A program made the translations under genes and the position numbers. The notes below the pieces were generated by a model. The model did not search any database, was not told the DNA's origin, and saw nothing but the letters and a program-made list of their open reading frames with translations. Of a DNA stretch of 64,000 nucleotides, positions 38,734 to 47,494 are shown one piece after another (position 1 is the stretch's first letter; each line of letters opens with the position of its first letter). This DNA comes from an uncultured SAR86 cluster bacterium (GTDB lineage: Bacteria; Pseudomonadota; Gammaproteobacteria; Magnimaribacterales; Magnimaribacteraceae), in assembly GCA_902514295.1 (NCBI GenBank), contig CABXQE010000003.1, positions 1 through 64,000 of the forward strand, given 5' to 3'.

Positions 38734-39336
38734 ACTAAACAAGTCAATCATGGCTTCAACCAATTCATTTACTCCATCTTTTGTTGTTGCAGAAGTTGAT
38801 ATAACAAAGTTTCTCGTTGAAAGATTTTTTAATTCATCAAGAGCGCGGAGCTGCTCTTGAGAAGCCTTGTTTTTAGATAATTTGTCTGATTTATTTAATA
38901 GGATTACCAAAGGAAGGTTCTTAGCCTCACACCAATTAATTAGTGTTAGGTCATCATCCTTGAAAGGGTGCCTGATATCCATAATTACCACTAAAGCTTT
39001 TAAACTTTTTCTCTTATTTAAATAATTGTCGATACTAACGCCCCAGTCCGCTCTCATAGACTTTGATACTTTTGCATACCCATAGCCCGGTAAATCGATG
39101 ATTTTATGATTTTTATCCTTATCAACCTTAAATACATTAATAGACTGGGTTCTGCCAGGCGTTTTACTTGTCTTGGCCAGTTTCTTATTGTTGGTTATTG
39201 CATTTAATACACTAGACTTGCCGCAATTGGATCTTCCGCAAAAGGCAATCTCTGATCCGGAATCATCAGACAGGCTGTCATAAGAAGGATAGCTTCCTAT
39301 AAAGACAGAATTTTGTAAGAAATTATGACTAACCAT
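38728..39336 (-). CDS. engB: Ribosome biogenesis GTP-binding protein EngB/YsxC
   Basis: EngB is an essential GTPase for large-subunit assembly. G1 is CGRSNCGKSS near residue 34, SKTPGRTQ is the switch region, DLPGYGYAKV is G3 and LLNKSDKLSK is G4. The start chosen is the ATG at 39336 (MVSHNFLQNSVF), which gives 202 residues and matches the family N-terminus. The frame stays open for 24 more codons, but that extension resembles no homologue. It is divergent from cytochrome c4. Confidence 0.94.
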   Translation of the reverse strand: MVSHNFLQNSVFIGSYPSYDSLSDDSGSEIAFCGRSNCGKSSVLNAITNNKKLAKTSKTPGRTQSINVFKVDKDKNHKIIDLPGYGYAKVSKSMRADWGVSIDNYLNKRKSLKALVVIMDIRHPFKDDDLTLINWCEAKNLPLVILLNKSDKLSKNKASQEQLRALDELKNLSTRNFVISTSATTKDGVNELVEAMIDLFSK

Positions 39337-39377
39337 ATGAAAATTATAAATTAAAGGAATGGCCTTAAAGGTTAGTA

Positions 39378-39383
39378 TATAAT
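39378..39383 (+). promoter_or_regulatory. -10 box upstream of cytochrome c4
   Basis: TATAAT followed by GACGCCGCGCC lies 36 bases before the cytochrome gene. No convincing -35 box was found at 16-18 bases. The GC-rich discriminator is striking in this AT-rich DNA. Confidence 0.5.
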
Positions 39384-39418
39384 GACGCCGCGCCACATCA
39401 TACAACATGAATTTATAA

Positions 39419-40042
39419 ATGAGATTTAAATTATCAATTATTTATATATCTTCAATTTTACTTATAGGAGCAGCAGATGCCCCTTCTGTGAAAGAGAAAG
39501 GAGACGCTGAAGCAGGTAAAGAGCTAGTTTCTGCTTGTTCTGCATGTCACGGGGCAGATGGAAATAGTTTAGCCGGAATATGGCCCTCATTAGCCGGACA
39601 AAACTATAAATATCTTTTAAAACAATTGCGACTTATTAAGTCAGGCGATAGGGAAATAATTGAAATGATCGGTCAGCTCGACAATCTAAGCGACCAAGAT
39701 TTAAAGGATATCTCCGCCTTTTATTCCGTTCAAAATAATCTGATAGGTCAGGTAGAAAAAGATAAACTGGAATTGGGAAGAAAGTTATATTATTCAGGCA
39801 ATTTAGAGAAAGGAGTGCCTGCTTGTACTGCTTGTCACTCACCTAGAGGCCTAGGTAACGCCCCTGCAGCCTATCCTCTTTTAAGTGGTCAGCAACCAGA
39901 CTATGTAGCTAAGTCTTTAAAGGATTATAGATCAGGCGAAAGACTGAATGAGGACCCTTCTAAAATTATGATAGATATAGCATATAAGCTTGATGATAAT
40001 GAAATAGAGGCCCTGTCTAGTTTTGTTCATGGGCTTCATTAA
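39419..40042 (+). CDS. Diheme cytochrome c4-type protein
   Basis: A signal peptide (residues 1-20) precedes two class I cytochrome c domains with heme sites CSACH near residue 40 and CTACH near 138. Both domains end with a YPLLSGQ- or WPSLAGQ-like block that supplies the Met region, as in cytochrome c4. The 207-residue length fits. Cytochrome c4 is a periplasmic electron carrier to terminal oxidases. It lies between engB and a DsbA-type gene, an order also seen in Pseudomonas. Confidence 0.9.
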   Translation: MRFKLSIIYISSILLIGAADAPSVKEKGDAEAGKELVSACSACHGADGNSLAGIWPSLAGQNYKYLLKQLRLIKSGDREIIEMIGQLDNLSDQDLKDISAFYSVQNNLIGQVEKDKLELGRKLYYSGNLEKGVPACTACHSPRGLGNAPAAYPLLSGQQPDYVAKSLKDYRSGERLNEDPSKIMIDIAYKLDDNEIEALSSFVHGLH

Positions 40043-40048
40043 ACCTTT

Positions 40049-40717
40049 ATGTTTTCTAGACCTTTAATATTATCACTTATAACGATTCTTCTTTTGTCTT
40101 GCTCTGGTGAAGACAATTCAGAAACTCAATCAACGCAAACCAACGATAGATACAAGTCAGGTGTTCATTACGAGATTATTGATAATCCAACCACTGTAAG
40201 GGATTCTTCTAAGGTGGAGGTGATCGAAGTCTTTTGGTTTGGCTGTAATCATTGTTATGCTTTAGAACCATATTTAGCAAGGTGGAAGAAGGATATGCCT
40301 CAAGGAGTGAATTTCTCAAAATCACCTGCAACTTGGAATGAGGTTTTAAAGACACACGCTAGAATATATTACACAGCCAAAGCTCTTGGCATAGAGCAGC
40401 AATTTATCCCTGCAGCTTTTAACACAATACAGAATGAAGGAAGAAGGTTAACTGGAAACACCGAACTAGAATATTTCTTTAAAGGCTTTGATATAGAAAG
40501 AGAAAAGTATAAATCTGTTTCTAAGTCCTTTGGCGTAAGCAATGCCGTCGATCAAGCTGATAAAAGAATGAAACAGTGGGGCATTACGGGAGTTCCTGTG
40601 ATCATAGTAAATGGAAAATATAGAGTTGGTGCTTCAAGAGCAGTTGGAACGGATGGCCTTTTTGATGTTGTGAATTTCCTTATTGAAAAAGAAAAGAAAT
40701 ATTCTACTGCTAATTAG
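40049..40717 (+). CDS. DsbA-type thiol:disulfide oxidoreductase, predicted lipoprotein
   Basis: The active site is CNHC in VFWFGCNHCYALEPYL near residue 67, the cis-Pro loop is GVPVIIVNGKYRVG near 184, and the alpha-helical insert lies between. This is the DsbA fold that oxidises cysteines in exported proteins. The N-terminus has a lipobox LLSC at residues 15-18 instead of a plain signal peptide cleavage site, so the protein may be lipid-anchored. It is six bases after the cytochrome c4 gene. DsbB is encoded at 35326-35850. Confidence 0.88.
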   Translation: MFSRPLILSLITILLLSCSGEDNSETQSTQTNDRYKSGVHYEIIDNPTTVRDSSKVEVIEVFWFGCNHCYALEPYLARWKKDMPQGVNFSKSPATWNEVLKTHARIYYTAKALGIEQQFIPAAFNTIQNEGRRLTGNTELEYFFKGFDIEREKYKSVSKSFGVSNAVDQADKRMKQWGITGVPVIIVNGKYRVGASRAVGTDGLFDVVNFLIEKEKKYSTAN

Positions 40718-40719
40718 TT

Positions 40720-41538
40720 TTGAATAAATTTCCTGTTTGTCCCATTTTCATACCAGCCAATAGATTGGAATGGGTAGAGAAAACTTTTAATAAAGGAACC
40801 GATGCTGTCATTATTGACTTAGAAGATTCTGTTCCAAAAGAACAAAAAGACGAGGCAAGAACTAATCTATTTTCTTACTTAGATTCTCATGACTTTGATA
40901 AAACTATTCTAATTAGAGTCAATCCAGTAGACGGAGGATTCGGCAAAGATGACATGAAGGTCTTGTCAGAACTTTCTTCAAAAATCGATGCCTTTATGCT
41001 GCCGAAAATAGAAGAAGTGACCCCCCTAAATGATCTCCCTGACAATTTAATTACTTTAATTGAAACCCCTAAATCTATTCGGAATCTTGAGGAAATAGCT
41101 AGCCATAAGAACGTTATTGGAATTGCATTAGGCGGTGCTGATCTAAGTGCAAGCCTTGGTTCGGATATGAGCTGGGATTCTTTACTTTTCACTAGGTCCA
41201 AAATCATTTTAGAGGCAGCTGCAAATAACTTATTCACAATAGATAGTCCATTCATGAACATAGAAGACATGTCTAGTCTAGAGAATGAATCTGTTCTTTC
41301 TAATGGCTTGGGGTTTGATGGCAAAGCTGCCATTCATCCTAATCAGATTGAAACCATAATTAAATCTTTCTTGCCTAATGAAGCAGATATTCAAGAGGCT
41401 AAAGAAATTATTAAATTATTTAACTCTAGTTCTGAAGCCGTAATAGCTTTTAAAGGAAAAATGATAGACTTGCCAATTGTTCTTTCAATGGAAAAGAGAT
41501 TAAGGCTTGTAGGAATAGACCCTAAAAATATAGACTGA
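40720..41538 (+). CDS. HpcH/HpaI or CitE-like C-C lyase
   Basis: This TIM-barrel protein resembles citrate lyase beta subunit and malyl-CoA lyases. It shows IIDLEDSVPKEQKDEAR near residue 33, with the Mg-binding acidic residues, GIALGGADLSASLG near 143, and the C-terminal GFDGKAAIHPNQI near 204. The start is a TTG with no visible Shine-Dalgarno site, two bases after dsbA. It is paired with a MaoC hydratase 16 bases downstream, as in mesaconyl-CoA or methylmalyl-CoA pathways. A stand-alone CitE of other specificity is equally possible. Confidence 0.8.
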   Translation: MNKFPVCPIFIPANRLEWVEKTFNKGTDAVIIDLEDSVPKEQKDEARTNLFSYLDSHDFDKTILIRVNPVDGGFGKDDMKVLSELSSKIDAFMLPKIEEVTPLNDLPDNLITLIETPKSIRNLEEIASHKNVIGIALGGADLSASLGSDMSWDSLLFTRSKIILEAAANNLFTIDSPFMNIEDMSSLENESVLSNGLGFDGKAAIHPNQIETIIKSFLPNEADIQEAKEIIKLFNSSSEAVIAFKGKMIDLPIVLSMEKRLRLVGIDPKNID

Positions 41539-41554
41539 CATTTAGGAGAAGACA

Positions 41555-42073
41555 ATGGTAAAAAAGGTAAAGGAAATTTCGCCAGGTAGATATAGAGAAA
41601 GTTTTGGAAGATATTATGAAGAGTTTGTCGTAGGAGATGTTTATGAGCATAGGCCAGGAAGAACAATAACCCAAACTGATAATACCTGGTTTACTTTGCT
41701 GACCATGAATCAGCACCCCTTACACATTGACGAAGAGTACGGAAAAGGCACTGAGTTTGGAAAAACTTTGGTCGTAAGCCCTTTCACTATAGCTTTAATG
41801 GTAGGCATGAGCGTAAGTGATGTAAGTCAGAAGACAGTAGCCAACCTTGGTTGGACAGATATAAGAATGTCACATCCTTTATATGTCGGCGATACTTTAT
41901 ACGCTGAGTCTGAAGTAGTTGAGAAACGTGAATCTAAGTCTAGACCCGATGAAGGCATAGTTACCGTTAAAACTATTGGCAAGAACCAAGACGGTGTAGA
42001 GGTTGCTTCGTTTCTGAGGTCTGCTTTAATACCTAAAGAAGGCAAGGCAGTAGAAGATAAGATAGATTATTAA
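41555..42073 (+). CDS. MaoC-like acyl-CoA hydratase
   Basis: The hot-dog fold is recognised by FGRYYEEFVVGDVYEHRPGRTITQ, given here in parts as FGRYYEEFVVGD and GRTITQTDN, followed by the catalytic Asp/His region NQHPLHIDEEYG near residue 50. The 172-residue length is that of the MaoC family. Together with the CitE-like lyase it could hydrate an enoyl-CoA that the lyase then cleaves. The substrate is not known. A GGAG ribosome site precedes the ATG. Confidence 0.82.
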   Translation: MVKKVKEISPGRYRESFGRYYEEFVVGDVYEHRPGRTITQTDNTWFTLLTMNQHPLHIDEEYGKGTEFGKTLVVSPFTIALMVGMSVSDVSQKTVANLGWTDIRMSHPLYVGDTLYAESEVVEKRESKSRPDEGIVTVKTIGKNQDGVEVASFLRSALIPKEGKAVEDKIDY

Positions 42074-42116
42074 TCAATCAATTTGCTAAAACACGTTTTT
42101 TTGATATAACTGTCAT

Positions 42117-42133
42117 CCTATAAAGTCTATAGG
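42117..42133. promoter_or_regulatory. Dyad just before the carotenoid oxygenase
   Basis: CCTATA and TATAGG form a perfect 6-base dyad around AAGTC, ending at the ribosome site. The left arm overlaps a TATAAA that could be a -10 box. It might be an operator or a hairpin in the leader. Confidence 0.35.
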
Positions 42134-42147
42134 GGGAGTAGATAGTC

Positions 42148-43509
42148 ATGAGTAAAAATTTATTTGATGCGAGTAACGTGGATGAGACCGTATGGCACCT
42201 TCAAGGTAATTGGGCGCCTGTAAAGGAAGAATTAACGGTTTCTGAATTAGAAGTAAAAGGAGAAGTTCCAAAAGAAATTAATGGTCTTTATATAAGAAAT
42301 GGAATGAACCCAAGGTCTGGGTATAGCGATCATTGGTTTTTTGGTAACGGAATGCTCCACGGTTTCAATTTTGAAAACGGGAAAGTTAGTTATAAGAATA
42401 GATATGTAAGAACCCCATATTATGAAAATGATCTTGATATCATTAGTTCTTTTGGAGATTTAAGCGCTTCTCCTGCCAATACTCATATCATTAAGCACGC
42501 TGATAAATTTTTGGCCTTAGAGGAAGCACATCTTCCTTGGGAAGTTGATGAAAATTTAGAAACAAAAGGTGTATATGACTTTTCTGGCAAACTTGAAGGA
42601 GCAATGACAGCACACCCTAGAATCTGCCCTAAGACAGGGGAGCTTTTATTTTTCTCATATTCCATGATGTCAGAATCGTATCTGACTTATTACAGAGCAA
42701 ACCCAGAAGGTAAATTGGTCCAAATTGAACCTATTGAATTGCCAAGAGCTGTGATGATGCATGATTGGAATATTACAGAGAATCATGTTGTGTTTATGGA
42801 TTTACCTATTATTTCTGATATGAATCTTGCCGTAGAAACTGGATCACCTTTCGGGTTTAAACCAGAATTTGGAGCTAGATTGGGCGTAATGCCAAGAGAG
42901 GGCTCTAATTCCGACGTGAAATGGTTTGATATAGATCCCTGTTATGTTTTCCATCCTCTCAACTCTTATGAAGAGGGTAATAAAATTATTTTGTATGTTT
43001 GTAGGCAGGAAGAAGCAATGGTTGGAGGTTTTCAAGATATATATGGAGGAGACACAACTGTAGCAAGACTCTGGAAGTGGACAATTGATCTAGAGCTAGG
43101 AGTTGTTAAAGAAGAACAAATAGACGATGCTCCTTGTGATTTCCCAAGAATCGATGATCGAAGAATCGGTTTTAAGAATGACTACGGTTATTGCACGACT
43201 TTGGATACCGAGGCTGATTCATTAACAATAGGAAGACATTTATTAAAATATGATTTAACCAAAAACGAGAGATTAACTCATGATTTAGGAAAAAATGTCA
43301 CTGGTGGAGAAGCTTTATTTGTTCCGCGAAGCTCAGACTCTACAGAAGACGATGGATGGGTTATTAGTCTAGCTTACGAGGCCGAGACCGATCGATCAAA
43401 ACTCTTAGTAATAAATTCCCAAGATTTTGAATCTGACCCAGTTGCAGAAATATATGCACCTCAAAGAGTTCCTAATGGAGCCCATGGAAGTTGGATAAAT
43501 AAAGATTAA
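42148..43509 (+). CDS. Carotenoid oxygenase (RPE65/lignostilbene dioxygenase family)
   Basis: These iron enzymes cleave double bonds of carotenoids, stilbenes or related compounds with oxygen. Four His ligands of the seven-bladed propeller are visible: TAHPRICP near residue 154, MMHDWNITENH near 201, YVFHPLNSYEEG near 269 and GAHGSWI at the C-terminus. The N-terminal YIRNGMNPRSG is also typical. At 453 residues it is full length, with a strong GGGGGAG ribosome site. The neighbours are CoA and acyl enzymes, so a role in aromatic or apocarotenoid breakdown is plausible. Retinal formation is not excluded. Confidence 0.88.
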   Translation: MSKNLFDASNVDETVWHLQGNWAPVKEELTVSELEVKGEVPKEINGLYIRNGMNPRSGYSDHWFFGNGMLHGFNFENGKVSYKNRYVRTPYYENDLDIISSFGDLSASPANTHIIKHADKFLALEEAHLPWEVDENLETKGVYDFSGKLEGAMTAHPRICPKTGELLFFSYSMMSESYLTYYRANPEGKLVQIEPIELPRAVMMHDWNITENHVVFMDLPIISDMNLAVETGSPFGFKPEFGARLGVMPREGSNSDVKWFDIDPCYVFHPLNSYEEGNKIILYVCRQEEAMVGGFQDIYGGDTTVARLWKWTIDLELGVVKEEQIDDAPCDFPRIDDRRIGFKNDYGYCTTLDTEADSLTIGRHLLKYDLTKNERLTHDLGKNVTGGEALFVPRSSDSTEDDGWVISLAYEAETDRSKLLVINSQDFESDPVAEIYAPQRVPNGAHGSWINKD

Positions 43510-43524
43510 TAAAGGACAATTTAT

Positions 43525-45153
43525 ATGGAAATACAATACGCTTCGGTCTGGGAGAAGAACGCAGACGCCATACCTAATGAAATAGCTCTAATTTGTGGAG
43601 ATAACGAGGTAAGTTGGAAAGATTTTGATGATAGAGCTGCCAAGTTGGCTGCGTTATTAGATGAGAGCGGTCTTGGTGATGATTCTAAAGTTGGTCTTTA
43701 CTTGCATAACTCAAACGAGTATTTAGAAGCACAATATGCAGTCTTTAAAATTAAAGGCGTCCCAATTAATGTAAATTATCGATACAAAGAAGAAGAACTA
43801 GTTTATTTATTAGACAATTCAGATTCTGAAGCTTTGTTTTATCAGGGCTGTTATGCAGAACAAGTTCGTGCCATTAAGGATAAGCTTTCTAAAGTAAAAG
43901 TTTTTATACAAGTTGATGATGGTTCTTCAGATACCCCAGATTTTTCATTAGATTATGAAAGCAGCATTCAGAACAATTCTCCAATGGAGAGAATAGAAAG
44001 ATCGGGCGAAAACATTTATATGCTATACACGGGAGGTACAACTGGCATGCCAAAAGGGGTTATGTATCAACATGAAGGACATCTTAGTGCGATGCTTAAC
44101 ACCGCAGGAGCTTGGGGCATGATTCCTATTCAAGAAAAAGTTGAAATAGAAGCCTTATCTAGGGCAATCAAGGAAAATGCAGAATCCAATAATCTGCCTG
44201 TAAGTATTCCAGCCTGCCCATTGATGCATGGAACAGGTATGTGGCTTGGAGCCATGATCCCCCTGCTTGCTGGAGGGTGCGTAGTGACTATTCCTCAACT
44301 AGGATTTGATCCAGATTTATTATTTAAAGAAACGGAAAGAAGAAAAGCAAATAATCTTGTAATAGTTGGAGACGCTTTCGCTAAGCCTATGATGGATGCG
44401 TTGGATAAAGCAAGCAATGAGGGTGCCCCGTATAACCTTGAATCGGTTAACAACATTATCTCTAGCGGCGTAATGTGGAGCTCTGAAGTCAAAGATGGAT
44501 TATTGAAGCACAATGATATGGTTTTAGTAGATGCTATGGGATCTACCGAGGGAGGCATGGGCTCTTCAGTGGCATCAAGAGATGCTCCAGCTCCAACTGC
44601 TAAGTTTGTTTTAAACCCCGGAGTAATTGTTATTACTGATGAAGGAGAGCATGTAGAGGCTGGCTCAGGAAAAATGGGGAAAATTGGAACAAGCGGCCTA
44701 GTTCCTTTAGGTTATTTTAAAGACGAAAAGAAGTCAGCTGAAACCTTTAAGGAGTTTGAAGGGGTGAGATATAGTTTTCCAGGTGACTATGCAACTGTAG
44801 AAGCAGACGGAACAATAACTCTTCTAGGACGGGGCAGTAATTGTATAAATACAGCAGGAGAAAAAGTTTACCCTGAAGAGGTTGAGGAGGCTGTAAAAAG
44901 GCATCCCAATATTTTTGATTGTTTAGTAGTAGGACTAAAAGATGATAGATTTGGCCAAAGAGTCGTTGCTTTAGCTTCTTTTCAAGATGAAAACCAAATT
45001 GAAGAACAAGATTTAATTGCTTTCACGAGAGAGCATTTAGCTGGCTATAAGTTACCCAAGCAAGTTTTATTTGTTCCAGAGGTAATGAGAGCTCCGAACG
45101 GAAAGGCAAATTATAAGTGGGCTAAAGAAACAGCAGAAAAGGAATTAGGTTAA
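43525..45153 (+). CDS. AMP-forming acyl-CoA synthetase
   Basis: This ANL-superfamily ligase activates a carboxylic acid as acyl-AMP and then acyl-CoA. The P-loop is YTGGTTGMPKGVMYQH near residue 169, with a further conserved block in GSTEGGMGSS, and the hinge and C-terminal motifs GRGSNCINTAGEKVYPEEVEEA near 434 and PNGKANYKW near the end. The 542-residue length fits fatty or aromatic acid ligases. It lies 15 bases after the carotenoid oxygenase, so it may activate an acid made from that cleavage product. The true substrate is unknown. Confidence 0.88.
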   Translation: MEIQYASVWEKNADAIPNEIALICGDNEVSWKDFDDRAAKLAALLDESGLGDDSKVGLYLHNSNEYLEAQYAVFKIKGVPINVNYRYKEEELVYLLDNSDSEALFYQGCYAEQVRAIKDKLSKVKVFIQVDDGSSDTPDFSLDYESSIQNNSPMERIERSGENIYMLYTGGTTGMPKGVMYQHEGHLSAMLNTAGAWGMIPIQEKVEIEALSRAIKENAESNNLPVSIPACPLMHGTGMWLGAMIPLLAGGCVVTIPQLGFDPDLLFKETERRKANNLVIVGDAFAKPMMDALDKASNEGAPYNLESVNNIISSGVMWSSEVKDGLLKHNDMVLVDAMGSTEGGMGSSVASRDAPAPTAKFVLNPGVIVITDEGEHVEAGSGKMGKIGTSGLVPLGYFKDEKKSAETFKEFEGVRYSFPGDYATVEADGTITLLGRGSNCINTAGEKVYPEEVEEAVKRHPNIFDCLVVGLKDDRFGQRVVALASFQDENQIEEQDLIAFTREHLAGYKLPKQVLFVPEVMRAPNGKANYKWAKETAEKELG

Positions 45154-45167
45154 AAGGGGTACAAATC

Positions 45168-45827
45168 ATGGATGTTAGTGAAGCTGTCGATTCTAGGAAA
45201 TCAATAAGGGCTTTTTTAGATAAATCTGTAGATGATTCATTAATTAAAGAGCTCTTAGAGAAAACTTCTCGTTCCGCCTCCGGAGGTAATTTACAGCCTT
45301 GGCAAATTTACGTGATTAATGGCGACACAATGAATAGTTTCCATAAATTTCAGTCTGAATGGACCGAACCAGAGACACCTGCTTATGCGATTTATCCAGA
45401 GAACCTTAAGGAGCCGTACAAGACTTCTAGATATGAAGTTGCTGACGACATGTATTCTTTACTTGGAATAGCAAGGGAAGACAAAGAAGAAAGGTTTAAG
45501 CAAGTATTAAAGAACTATGAGTTTTTTGGCGCTCCCGCAGCTTTCTTTTGTTTTGTAGATAGGCAAATGGGCAGGCCGCAATGGTCTGATTTAGGCATGT
45601 TTCTTCAAACATTCATGTTGCTAGCTAGAGAAGCGGGACTAGATACATGTCCTCAAGAAGCCTGGGCAATGAAACAAGAGAGTGTAACCGCCTTTGTTGA
45701 GGCACCAGACGAGTTAATGCTTTTTTGTGGCATGGCCATAGGTTATCAGGACGAATCTGAAAAGGTTAATGAACTTAGAACCTCAAGAAGACCAGTAGAA
45801 GACTGGTCGGTTTTTTTAGATAAATAA
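45168..45827 (+). CDS. Nitroreductase family protein
   Basis: The FMN-binding fold is recognised by SRKSIRAFLDKSVDD near residue 9, SRSASGGNLQPWQIYVI near 33, and EAGLDTCPQEAW near 160. At 219 residues it matches NfsA/NfsB-like oxidoreductases that use NAD(P)H to reduce nitro compounds, quinones or enones. The physiological substrate is not known. It follows the acyl-CoA synthetase by 14 bases and ends 8 bases from a convergent gene. Confidence 0.88.
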   Translation: MDVSEAVDSRKSIRAFLDKSVDDSLIKELLEKTSRSASGGNLQPWQIYVINGDTMNSFHKFQSEWTEPETPAYAIYPENLKEPYKTSRYEVADDMYSLLGIAREDKEERFKQVLKNYEFFGAPAAFFCFVDRQMGRPQWSDLGMFLQTFMLLAREAGLDTCPQEAWAMKQESVTAFVEAPDELMLFCGMAIGYQDESEKVNELRTSRRPVEDWSVFLDK

Positions 45828-45835
45828 TTAAAAGA

Positions 45836-47383
45836 CTAAATTACTATTTCAATTAAGCTTGGACCGTCAGAACTAATTCCATCAGAAAAAGCTTTTTGAA
45901 ATTGTTCAACAGTTAAAGTCCTTTTAGCTGGAACCCCTAAAGACTCCGCAAGAGAAACCCAATTTATTTCTGGGTTGTCTAAGGAAAACATAGAAGTAGC
46001 TCTATCACCTGTTCCTAGAGCTCCAACTCTTTCTAGTTCAACTTTTAAAATTGCGTAAGCTCGATTAGAAAAAATAATGTTTGTTACATTCAGGCTTTCT
46101 CTGGCCTGAGTCCACAAAGATTGTATTGTGTACATTGCTCCACCATCACCGTGCAAACAAATTACTGGTCTGTCGGGTGAAGCGATGGCCGCACCTGTTG
46201 CTAGAGGAAGACCTTGTCCTATTGAGCCTCCTGTTAATGCTAACCAATCTAAAGGTTTTGCATTCCAGGCATGTGGGGTAACAAAAAAACCTGAAGTTGC
46301 AGCTTCATCTGAAACAATAGCTTCTTCAGGTAGCAATCCAGTAAATAGGGCACCTAAATTTTCAGGACTCAAGTCACCAGAAGTAGGCATATCTATTTTG
46401 CCATCAGGAATTAAATGACTATCAATTTTTGACCCCTTGAACATATCATTGAGGGCATTTAGAGCATATTTTCCATCTTCAAATGGAGAAGCCACTTCAA
46501 TAAGATCTGCACCTTCAGGAGAAAGAAAACTTTTCTTGCCCGGGTAGGCAAAAAAAGAAACGGGCGGTTTTGTTCCAATAAATACTATGGACTCTACACC
46601 GCTTAAGAAACCTTCAGCCAGTTCAGCAAAATAAGGAATAGGCTCAACTTTTGTAAGCCCAGCTCCTCTTCTATGCCTTTTAACGAAAGTATCTGTTGCC
46701 AGTCTGCATCCACAAGCAGATGCTATTTTTCCTGCTAAAGTAACCGATTCTTCATCTAAGAAGTTACCACCTAAATAAAGCATGGAATTTTTATCTGAAG
46801 AAAGGGCTTCAAAAGCTTTATCAATTAATTTGTCGTCAACTTTAAAGGGCCCTTCTATATCTAGCTTAGGTCCTATATTGTCTGTCTCTCCCCATGCACA
46901 GTCAGCAGGAACGAGCATGGTGGCAATTTGACCTGGGAATTTGTGCGCAGCTTGCCATGCTTCTGACCCTAGTTGACTTAAGTCATCAGGTGTAGAACTT
47001 CTTCCAACCCAGTCAGAACTGGCTTTAGCGAGTCCATCTAAATCAGAAGTTAATGGAGCATCATATTGCAGATGGTAAGTTGCATGGTCGCCAACTATAT
47101 TTAACATCGGCGTTCTAGCTTTCTTTGCGTTATGTGTGTTAGCAAATCCATTGCCAAAACCTGGACCTAGATGGAGTAAATTGGCGGCAGCTTTACCAGA
47201 CATTCTCGCGTACCCGTCTGCAGCACCTGTGACCACACCTTCAAATAAACCTAGCACAGGCCTTACTTCGGGATGGTGATCTATAGCTGCAACCAGATGC
47301 ATTTCTGAGGTTCCTGGATTAGCAAAAACAACTTCTAGACCATTGGCTATCAAAGTCTTTAGTAGAGCATCAGCAGAATTCAT
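45836..47383 (-). CDS. Thiamine diphosphate-dependent decarboxylase or synthase-like enzyme
   Basis: The protein has the three-domain layout of acetolactate synthase and benzoylformate decarboxylase. NPGTSEMHLVAAID near residue 22 and FEGVVTGAADGYARM near 47 hold the catalytic Glu. The ThDP motif GDGGAMYTIQSLWTQARE near 414 is followed by NRAYAIL. At 515 residues, and with no small subunit gene nearby, it is closer to benzoylformate decarboxylase-like proteins than to true acetolactate synthase. It is convergent with the nitroreductase. Confidence 0.82.
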   Translation of the reverse strand: MNSADALLKTLIANGLEVVFANPGTSEMHLVAAIDHHPEVRPVLGLFEGVVTGAADGYARMSGKAAANLLHLGPGFGNGFANTHNAKKARTPMLNIVGDHATYHLQYDAPLTSDLDGLAKASSDWVGRSSTPDDLSQLGSEAWQAAHKFPGQIATMLVPADCAWGETDNIGPKLDIEGPFKVDDKLIDKAFEALSSDKNSMLYLGGNFLDEESVTLAGKIASACGCRLATDTFVKRHRRGAGLTKVEPIPYFAELAEGFLSGVESIVFIGTKPPVSFFAYPGKKSFLSPEGADLIEVASPFEDGKYALNALNDMFKGSKIDSHLIPDGKIDMPTSGDLSPENLGALFTGLLPEEAIVSDEAATSGFFVTPHAWNAKPLDWLALTGGSIGQGLPLATGAAIASPDRPVICLHGDGGAMYTIQSLWTQARESLNVTNIIFSNRAYAILKVELERVGALGTGDRATSMFSLDNPEINWVSLAESLGVPAKRTLTVEQFQKAFSDGISSDGPSLIEIVI

Positions 47384-47494
47384 ACGCTCATTATAAACCT
47401 ATGATTTTGAGTCTACTAATTTCTATCAGGCAGGGCGTCTTAAGACTCCTACGTTAGCTGATACTGTTAATTTTTTAACAAAGAAATTAATTGC

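Noticed and set aside
39337-39408. 24-codon N-terminal extension of EngB
   Set aside because: It does not match the family start, and the extension runs into the cytochrome c4 promoter region.
45836-47383. Acetolactate synthase large subunit (ilvB)
   Set aside because: There is no small subunit gene, and the N-terminal and ThDP motifs fit benzoylformate decarboxylase-like proteins better.
47465-47480. TGTTAA-TTTT-TTAACA dyad after the amidohydrolase
   Set aside because: The stem is six AT-rich pairs with no T-run on the relevant strand, so it is probably chance in AT-rich DNA.
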